Source of the DNA: Stictocephala bisonia
Taxonomy: Eukaryota > Arthropoda > Insecta > Hemiptera > Membracidae
Assembly (NCBI GenBank): GCA_035578905.1
Contig: JAQJVL010000545.1
Span: forward strand, 465,001 to 529,000
Reading direction: 5' to 3'
Length of the DNA stretch: 64,000 bases
Program-made: the position numbers and the translations under genes
Shown here: one piece after another, positions 55,686 through 64,000 of the stretch
How the letters are laid out: each line of letters starts with the position of its first letter
Numbering within the stretch: position 1 is the stretch's first letter
The notes under the pieces: model-generated
Told to the model about the DNA's origin: nothing
What the model saw: only the letters and a program-made list of their open reading frames with translations
Databases searched by the model: none

Positions 55686-56955
55686 GGTTTAATGTGAGGT
55701 GATATAAAAATATAATGACCACTTGATCTCGGTTTACTGTCCTGTCATGAGGCTTAGTAACTGTTCCATGAATATTTGCTTACAGAATTCGGAAGCAAAA
55801 ATATCCTTCTTCAGATTCCAGTTGGAAACAAGATAATTTGTTCCATTCCTTATAATATTATTGTGGTATTAGGATGTAAAAATATATTTACATACGAGTA
55901 TTTTGTAATAAAAGTTAAAATTTAAGTCAATGTCAAATTATGACAAACTAGAAAGCAACAGGTGAGTCATTTTATACAGAGTGATTTTAAGGTCAATGAC
56001 AAATGTGCGGTCATGTGTTTGTAGGAGAAAAACGTGTCACCTTGTCAATTTTATGCCATAAGTAGCTGTGTTAACATCTTTACCAAGGTCTGAAATGTTT
56101 TATGATATAAACGGTTATATTAAATTCGTCTAAATTGCCCTACCAAGATGAGGGAGTTGTATGAACTCAGTAGGGTCCTTTTGGAATTGCGAGTCACATG
56201 CTTTTTACAAACTAGTCAGGTTTGCTCTTATTTTTTAACACGCCTTTAAAATACAATCTCTCCATCAACAATGAGAAATGTTAACTCATGTTCAATTGTA
56301 TTTTTGTGAATTAATAACTAAATTTCGAAGTATGTCTCTAAGACATTGTTGTTTGACTACTGCATTAAGAACATTGGTATTAGATTAACTACCAATGATA
56401 GAATAAATATATGACTATGAAATAAATAACTAATTAAATAAAAGGAATACTCAATATTAACTGAATTTTTTTGTCACTTCTTTACATGTTAGGATCATCG
56501 AAGAAAATTACAAGAATACGTAGAACATACGAAATCAAACGATCGTTCAAAAACCCTAGGCACGTTACAGATTCCGTACAAATTCAAACAATGACAGACT
56601 TTCAAACAACACAGACAATTTCGTTTACTCATTTAAAAATCATAGTATTTAGAGTTCCCTTCGGATATGAACCACATCATGGCTGTTCTCATTCTGTACA
56701 CTACAGCAAGTACAATTGCCGTCAACATCTCGGCCACATGCATACTCAACTGAGTGGAGACCCACTCTCGTTCTCATTTTACCTAAAGATGGCCAACTGC
56801 AATGTGTCCGAAACTTCGGCAGTGATTGTACATAATGTTATGTAAAGGCCATGACGTGTCAATAGCCGAAGTAGTGTTGGTGTCTGTTGTGGCATGGCGT
56901 ATTCACGAACTTCATGTCTTTTGTTGGAAAAAATATGTCATGCAAAATAAAAGAT
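55686..56955. other. Intergenic, one unrecognised frame
   Basis: A 124-codon plus frame at 56471-56845 lies in somewhat less AT-rich sequence, and open stretches also occur on the minus strand. I recognise no domain on either strand and do not call a gene. Confidence 0.4.
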
Positions 56956-56959
56956 ACAG

Positions 56960-57092
56960 TTCCCTGCTTAAACAAGCTCCTAGGACCACCGGCTTAACGT
57001 TAGCTCCGAACCAGGGGAGCGGCACTCTGGAATCGAACCCCGACCAAGTGTGTGGCAAGCCACCACCTTAGCCCCTCAGCTACGGCCACTGC
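56960..57092 (-). repeat. tRNA-derived SINE
   Basis: The minus strand starts GCAGTGGCCGTAGCTGAGGG. It has an A-box-like TAGCTGAGGGGCTAAGG and, about 50 bases later, a B box GGGGTTCGATTCC (plus 57025-57041 reads as its complement). A non-tRNA body follows. Promoter-box spacing is right for a tRNA head. The tail end is not defined. Confidence 0.7.
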
Positions 57093-58020
57093 TTGGGTTG
57101 AAGTTTAAACAACAATCAAGAAGGACTCTAACTTAAGAGAAAACTAATGGTATCTTCATACTTAAAGTTAACAGACCAAATCTTCAGTTCAAAAAAATCC
57201 AAGATATTTGGATCGTATGATAGCTACTGATAAAAAGCATTTAAAAAATATAAAATATGAACTAAAGTAGTAACTTTTAACACATTTTTGTTAAAAAATT
57301 GTTCACTCTCTTCAATCTCCAATAAATTGGCTTTATTTTATTTATTTATTTATTTATTTTTTCTAGTTTAGTTGAGACGCCTGTATATGAGGTGGTTGTG
57401 CTACTATCTGTTCCAATTTTACCTATTGTATGTTTTATTATAGCCTAAATGGTTATTGGTAATATTATATTCACTTCGACTTAGTATTTCATTTGCCATT
57501 TACCATCTTATACCTATTTTACTATTCTTTTTTCATGTTATGAAGGTCCTAGATCGCCAAATATAAGAATTGTTAACGATCTTCCTTTTTCACAAGAATC
57601 ATAAAAATATTAAATAATATAAATGAAGACGTCTATAAAATCAGTATATTAAATAACACTGGTTACCAAAATAACAAAGATTTAGCCGTGATAGATAATA
57701 AATTACAAAAATAAAAACAAGGTGTGGTTGTGTTTATATATTTTATTTAAAAATAATAGTGAAAAATTAAGTTCTCTATAGTGTTGAAAATCATAGACAC
57801 AACTGAAAAATCAAAATATATAATGCCACTGTTATAACTTGTTTTAGTTCACACTAAAAATATATTTAAAATAGCTTTATGACGTGTTATAAAGTGGGTA
57901 TTTATAACCAGAGTACAGCAATAATTTGAGTTGTTACAAGATAACGTTTCTTGTATTCCGGAGCAATTAAAAGAGTTGGAAAGCCAGGCAAAAATGTAAT
58001 TTTATCCCAGTCCTCCCTGA
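57093..58020. other. Intergenic, no gene recognised
   Basis: AT-rich sequence with a TTTA-repeat tract at about 57330-57362 that may mark another retroelement 3' end. Confidence 0.45.
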
Positions 58021-58024
58021 TTGT

Positions 58025-58215
58025 AAAAGTTAAAGTATGTCTTATTTTACCAGGCGAAATTAGGGATAAGAAGCCCTATTTAATCTCGTAACCAACAACT
58101 TAAGGGTGGCTTTCGAACTACCACCAGTGACTTTACAGGTGGGCTGCGTGCAAGGACGGGATTGCTCATCACCCATCCAAGTAACAGCCACAATTGATGT
58201 TGCTTGACGCCAGTA
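58025..58215 (+). repeat. Dispersed repeat, copy B
   Basis: It matches 8590-8745 in the same orientation. Shared landmarks are TACCAG, GAA[A/G]TTAGGG, the ACCACCAG[A/T]GACT stretch and GGGCTGCGTGCA. The short minus-strand frame through it (58060-58248) is not considered a gene. Confidence 0.6.
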
Positions 58216-59440
58216 TCTTGAGGCCTTTCTTTCAAGGTCAGCAATCATTATAAAAGCCCTAAATTAACACTATTTAAGCATATTTTAATAAAGGCCTATA
58301 CTTATTATTATTAAACGTTGTATTTTCAAACGCTCGATGTTGTTGACCTTATCTTGTGATAACTTCAGAACCCTCCAATCAAGGTAATGGGCAAAAGAGA
58401 TTGTATGCCCCAACTTTATACCCTCAAATGTTATTCCAGAGTTATAGTCTAACTTACACTTTTAATTTAAAACGGACTTCAATCCCGACACTCATGTACT
58501 GAGTTAAGTGTCAATGAATGTATTTCAACTCCTACCTTGGAAGCTGAGTGGACGAATGGTATCCCATAGAGAATGGTGCCAGCTAGAAGGTACCCAAACA
58601 TTCCTTTATATTCCAGCATCTGAAATCAGCAAAACATTTGTCTTACTTGACCTAAAATATTCAAAACTTGGATCATAAACACTTAAAGTCTATAAAACGA
58701 TTTTTATCACTGTCATTATTGTACTTATTTATTATGTTATTATTTTTTTAAATATATCTTGGTTCTGATATTAAATAATTTACATTAAATAGATTCCCCT
58801 GGCGTTTAAGAGTTTGAAACACATATGTATTTATTTTAATTTTATAATGATTGTTTTTCATTCTTACACTCGTTATTGTTGTTGTTATTGTTATTGTTGT
58901 TGTTGTCTATATTCTCATGTTTATCCAGCAACTAAACAAATACCATTAATATACTTGTATGCTTATTAGGGTGTCATGGCTAATATGTATCTTATTATTA
59001 CCTATATTATGATGATTGATTACCATAAACCTCGTTTACTATCCTTAGATCGAATAGATCCAAAAATAAATTAAAAATAAGTAAAACCTCACACTATAAG
59101 CGCCAAAATCATAAATATTTAAATTATAGCAAATAATAATGCTTCCGATTTTCTAAAGGTGTCAAACAGCTGTAATATAAAGTGATTTTTTTTTATTTAT
59201 TTTTTATTAATTCACACCGTCATTGGTGACTAATATGGAAGTAAATGTTACATCACAGACAGCATCAAATAACAGTGGGGAAATACACGGACGTGTGTGA
59301 AATAAGACAGAATAGCCATGACTTGGCAAATAAACAATAAAATGTAATAGTTTAGAGTGTTTGTTTAGAGTGTTTGTTTAACATAATGACTAAGTGAGAG
59401 AAAATAGTATATATAAAATTTAATTCAAGTAATATATTTT
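58216..59440. other. Intergenic, no gene recognised
   Basis: AT-rich sequence with a short (GTTGTT/GTTATT)n tract near 58875-58905. Otherwise featureless. Confidence 0.5.
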
Positions 59441-59444
59441 AATT

Positions 59445-60990
59445 GCACTACTGATGTAGGGATGTAATCCAGCTTCTTAGAAACAATACCTGTGGATATT
59501 ACCGACACTAGTGGCGTAGTGCTGTAACCCAGCTACTTAGGGACAATACATTTGAAGATAATTTGCACTGTTGGCGAAGTGCTGTAACCCAGCTACTTGG
59601 GGACAATACATTTGAAGATTATTTGCACTGTTGGCGAAGTGCTGTAACCCAGCTACTTGGGGACAATACCTTTGGAGATTATCTGCACTGGTGGTGTAGT
59701 GCTGTAACCCAGCTACTTGGGGACAGTACCTGTTGAAACTATCGGCACTGGTAGTGGAGAAATGTAACCCAGCTACTTGTGGAAAATACCTGTTGAGATT
59801 GTCGACTCCAGGGGCGAAGTGCTGTAACCCAGCTACTTGGGGACAATACCTGTGAAGATTATCGACACTAGTGCCGCAGTGCTGTAACCCAGCTATTTGG
59901 GGAAAATACCTGTTGAGATTATTGGGACTGTTGGCACAGTGCCGTAACCCTGCTACTTGGGATATAACCTGTGGAGATTATTGGCACTGATGGTGCAGTG
60001 CTGTAACCCAGCTATTTTGGGACAATAACTGTGGAGCTTTTCAACACTAGTGGTACAGTGCTGTAACCTAGCTACTTGGGCACAATACCTGTGGATATTA
60101 CCGACACTAGTGGCGTAGTGCTGTAACCCAGCTACTTGGGGACAATACATTTGAAGATTATTTGCACTGTTGGCGTAGTGCTGTAACCCAGCTTTTTGGG
60201 GAAAATACCTGTTGAGATTATCGGGACTGTTGAAACAGTGCCGTAACCCAGCTACTTGGGGATATAACCTGTGGAGATTATCGGCACTAGTGGTGCAGTG
60301 CTGTAACCCAGCTATTTTGGGACAATAACTGTGGAGATTTTCAACACTAGTGTTACAGTGCTGTAACCCAGCTACTTGGGCACAATACATGTGAATATTA
60401 CCAACACTAGTGGTGTAGTGCTGTAACCCAGCTACTTGGGGACAATACCTGTGAAGATTATCGACACTAGTGCCGCAGTGCTGTAACCTAGCTACTTGGG
60501 GACAATATCTGTGAAGATTATCCGCACTCATGGTGCAGTGCTGTAGCCCAGCTATTTGGGCACAATACTTGTGGAGATTATCGGAACTGGTGGCACAGTG
60601 CTGTAACCCGGCTATTTGGGCACTATGCATGTAGAAATTATCAGCGCTGGTGGTGTAGTGCTGTTACCCAGCTACTTGGGCACAATACCTGTGGATATTA
60701 CCGACACTAGTGGCGTAGTGCTGTAACCCAGCTATTTGGGAACAATACCTGTGGAGATAATCAGAACTGGTGGCACAGTGCTGTAACCCGGCTACTTGGG
60801 CACTATGCCTGTAGAAATTATCAGCGCTGGTGGTGCAGTGCTGATACCCAAGCTACTTGGGCACAATACCTGTGGATATTAGCGACACTAGTTGCGTAGT
60901 GCTGTAACCCAGCTACTTTGGGACAATACATTTGAAGAATATCAGCACTGGTGGCACAGTGCTGTATCCCAGCTGCTTGGGAATAATACC
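59445..60990. repeat. 60-bp tandem repeat, about 25 copies
   Basis: Exactly 60-bp units contain GTGCTGTAACCCAGCTACTTGGG and GATTAT[C/T]GGCACT. Neighbouring copies diverge moderately, and some multi-unit blocks recur (for example units at 60060-60120 and 60660-60720 are near-identical). As 60 is divisible by three, a 225-codon minus frame (59953-60630) is open, with 20-residue repeats such as CPQVAGLQHCTTSVDNLHRY. I regard it as repeat-derived. Confidence 0.95.
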
Positions 60991-63900
60991 TATGAAGATT
61001 ATAGACGATAGGTTTTATACTATTAATTCCAACATTGCGTCCACTCAAAGGTCACCATTGTTTTCGACAGTACTAAAGACGTCTGGGGTGGCGATGTTGG
61101 GTAATAGACAGGGTCTGGATATTTTATGCGTAATAGAACGGATTATTAAGCTTGTAAATTAGTTTAAAATCACACAAATACTACGTGGTTAGGATTTCAC
61201 GTAAAGCTGTATATAGCCTAGTTGTCCTGGCTTTATATATATTTATAAATAGATCTTGCTAAGTAAAAGTCGACCTTAGTATGTGTCAATATCTTCACTC
61301 ATTCATCTACACTCATCAGTCCCTCATATTCGTCCATATCTCTACGATGTCCGCCTGAGTAATGAATAAAAATGTCAAGGAATCGTGAAACTAAGTAGCC
61401 ATTATTTGAAAACAGGACAATCTTTATCCAAGGTCGTAAAAGCATTGAATTTGTTCAGTTCAAATAAGCAATACAGTACCAAATTAGTCAACAGTAGTTT
61501 GAGGAAATTATCAATCATAACTAATGACTACTTTTATCATTTAAATGATGAAAGAGAATAACATGAAACTTAACTTGATGTGTTGCACAATTCATCTTGA
61601 CGAAGTATTTAGATGACTCATTTGATGATTTTGATGGATCAAATGATGGATTTGATTTTCAATCGTTTCCCAAGTTACATATTGCGCCATCAATAATTGT
61701 ACACTTTTGTTGTGCACCAGTCGTAGTATTATGGTTAAATGGTTATTTCGAATAAGTGTAATGAGAGTGTGTGAGCAAAAGAAGCCTTATTAAAAATGAA
61801 GGTCGACTATTAACTAACGGTGTTCAATCAAAACAATTTGTAAATTTTCATTAAAAGTTTTAGTTTTCTTAAAAGTAATAAATGAGTTCAGGGAAATATG
61901 TTTTTAAAAATTCTTAGTGGAGATATCGCAACCTAAATTAGCTAATTTGGCCGTTTTATGTACATATCATTATCAATATCATTAAGAAATCATGCGCTAT
62001 ATTTTATTTAAATTTTGAGAATATTTTGGAAAAAGGTACTAACCAGCCTAGTTCAAAGTAAAAATTAAATATATACATATTTTAAAGTGTAACCAATTAT
62101 TTTGCTGTAGATGTCATCCATACAAACTTCAAGTTGGAATTTGTAGATTATCATTGGCTTAAATAGTAAATTAATAAAATATAAAAACTGTATTGTTAGT
62201 TTACTGTAAATTAGGGAGTTAGGTACTTTTGTACAATTTGTGGGTGGAGCAGAGGTGGGGGAGAGAAGGGGGCGTAAACACGTTGTATGTGTGTTAGTGA
62301 GGCAGACTCTTTGCTACTCCTGGCAATAGTTGCTTGAAATCTAGAACTCAATTCCTTGGAGTGAAAAACGGTTTGCCCGGGTGAACAACTTTAAGAAAGT
62401 CTCTAATTAGCAGTCATTGGTTATCAGGTGACCCCTTAAAATTTGTTACTAATCTTATTTTAATCTTATTTGTTAGTTATCTTATCGAACTGAGAACCTT
62501 CAACTTATGAAGTTGGGCTTTACCCAACTACAGCTATTACCGAATAACTATGATCCAGTCAGTGCTAAACAAATTCAAACACTTTGAATTTTAAATTTCA
62601 AATGTTCATAGATTTATCAATTCTGCTGTCGACATTCATAAAATCGTTGAATACAACTTTTATTTTAAAAATACGTTCGTTTAATGAAAAATGATAGATT
62701 TTTCGAAAAGCAACAATTTGTTTATCCTGGGTCATATTAAAAGTAATTCCAGAAGGAAAAATATATTTTTGCTTTTTATAATAATGACTGCCATTAACCA
62801 ACCAAAATGAGAATTTGAGTATCATTTGATCTTAAAAAATTTAAATTTAAAATAAAGTTAATCATACCATAGCAGCTAAAATTACAAGATTGAAACAACC
62901 AAGCTATATTTTACAATCATTATTTACATTGCTTTTTTTTTCATTTACAACTTACATTATTATCATATAGTTCTGATTTATTTGTCTACATAAATTGTTC
63001 ACTATGCCTACTGCCATAAAATATTAAATATGCACCCCTCACTATCCTCAATAAAATCTTCAAATATTCCTAGTCTTCTGGTTATATTAAAATAATTTCG
63101 ATATTACTTCGATTTTTTTTGTTAACTTTTTTACTGTGTTGGGAAATAACCCTTATAAAAACTAGTTTAATATCCTTTATATATCTATTGACAAAGCATA
63201 ATATTTAAAATGGCCGCTTTGATAATGATTACAAATTATAGACAGTTAAAAACTATAGGCCTACTTATGGATCAAAAATCAATTATCAAGAACAATATAT
63301 GGAAATAAAACAAGATTAATGGCTTAAACCGTTCCTCCTTAGAGTAGCTGAACTGCATATTTTTATTTTCATTAAGTATTTTCGACAATCTGAGCTTCCT
63401 TGCTTTTCTAAAATGTATGGGCAGATATAAAAGTCTCTTAGGTAAAAAAAAAGCATAAACCAGTTTTGCGCAAAATGTCTGAGCTTTCTGTTCCCCTGAC
63501 CTCTTCAAAGCCCTTCAAAAGGTTGACTTCACCATACGGAAATAATACCAAACAATGGAACAGCTTTCTGCGGTCCGACAAGACGCAACGTGCAGGTGCT
63601 CTGACATTTTGAAGCACCTCTCTTCACTTAAAGTCATCAGCTTGTGTGGACATGATACTCTCCCTTACACAAGATTACACTCAACGATGGGGTAAATGCT
63701 CTACAAGAGGATAACGAGGGATCAAGAGGACTCGATGGACATACGATGGCTCGTATGATTCAGGCCGGATCGTTATGTAACTCGAGGGTCGAGAAAATGT
63801 GTTTTAGATTCCTCTCTGGACTGCGATCAATTTCTTGGTGCAACATCAGTGGCCGAGTCAGGTGTAACGAGTGATACAAAATTGTGCAGTAACTCTTGTT

Positions 63901-64000
63901 GAGAATACTGAATCGTAAATAATCTTCAAAGAAGTTTAAGGATTGTTAATTGCATATCAAAGATATATTTTTTTCAGATTTCTTTTGATTCCGCTCAGCA
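60991..64000. other. Intergenic, no gene recognised
   Basis: Mostly AT-rich sequence. The last 500 bases (63500-63900) are GC-richer but contain no frame or repeat that I can identify. Short frames at 62598-62825 and 63272-63508 have no recognisable domain. Confidence 0.5.

Noticed and set aside
56471..56845. 124-codon frame as a protein-coding gene
   Set aside because: No recognisable domain, ordinary composition and no homologous copy in the window.
59953..60630. 225-codon minus-strand repeat protein
   Set aside because: It is a product of the 60-bp satellite. Neighbouring units interrupt the frame, and no start context or flanking coding sequence is seen.
3136..60990. CRISPR-like arrays
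   Set aside because: All arrays are continuous tandem repeats without unique spacers, in a eukaryotic context.

Overview
This is a strongly AT-rich, repeat-dense eukaryotic window, almost certainly from an insect. The genes are insect gustatory receptors (7tm_7 family, with the C-terminal TYLVILIQ signature). The rest is a graveyard of non-LTR, Penelope-like and cut-and-paste elements plus several tandem-repeat arrays. Hemiptera is my best guess, with low confidence. No bacterial-type genes, CRISPR arrays or rRNA are visible.

Gustatory receptor (Gr) cluster, 1.2-36 kb. Three intact, intronless Gr reading frames lie at 1488-2642 (+), 31353-32507 (-) and 34443-35594 (-). Three broken copies lie at 16260-16687, 22610-23480 and 25472-26620, all minus strand. 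Gr1 with its flanks and Gr2 with its flanks form a large inverted duplication. Each arm carries the receptor, about 500 bp of 3' flank and then an array of the same roughly 72-bp satellite. That satellite is organised as a 143-bp dimer in one arm and as a trimer-like pattern in the other. Gr3 ends within a few bases of a 66-bp minisatellite. A nearly invariant block in the middle of otherwise divergent receptors suggests gene conversion.

Between the duplicated arms are several repeats and mobile elements: a 79/38-bp array, a 39-bp minisatellite open on both strands, a MITE with perfect 8-bp target duplications (12687-13070), and a long non-LTR retrotransposon (about 16987-22060, minus). The retrotransposon has ORF1, a middle frame built of 25-residue repeats, and an EN-RT ORF2 that starts at a TAATG stop/start overlap. 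Another non-LTR copy (23490-25312) is 5'-truncated and abuts a Gr pseudogene.

The most striking mobile element is 36337-44621. It is an 8.3-kb Polinton/Maverick-like or adintovirus-like element with roughly 200-bp terminal inverted repeats, perfect 6-bp target duplications (CTTGTA) and a block of decayed virion-type genes on the minus strand. One gene has a degenerate phospholipase-A2-like motif pair. A non-autonomous piggyBac-type element with TTAA duplications sits inside it.

The right part (45-61 kb) holds a foldback element, a hAT-type MITE, a 40-bp repeat rich in CACGTG/GACGTC, and a 6.8-kb inverted-repeat-bounded region. That region contains a Penelope-like element interrupted by two different non-LTR insertions. 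Further right are a tRNA-derived SINE and a 60-bp satellite of about 25 copies. I recognise nothing in the last 3 kb.
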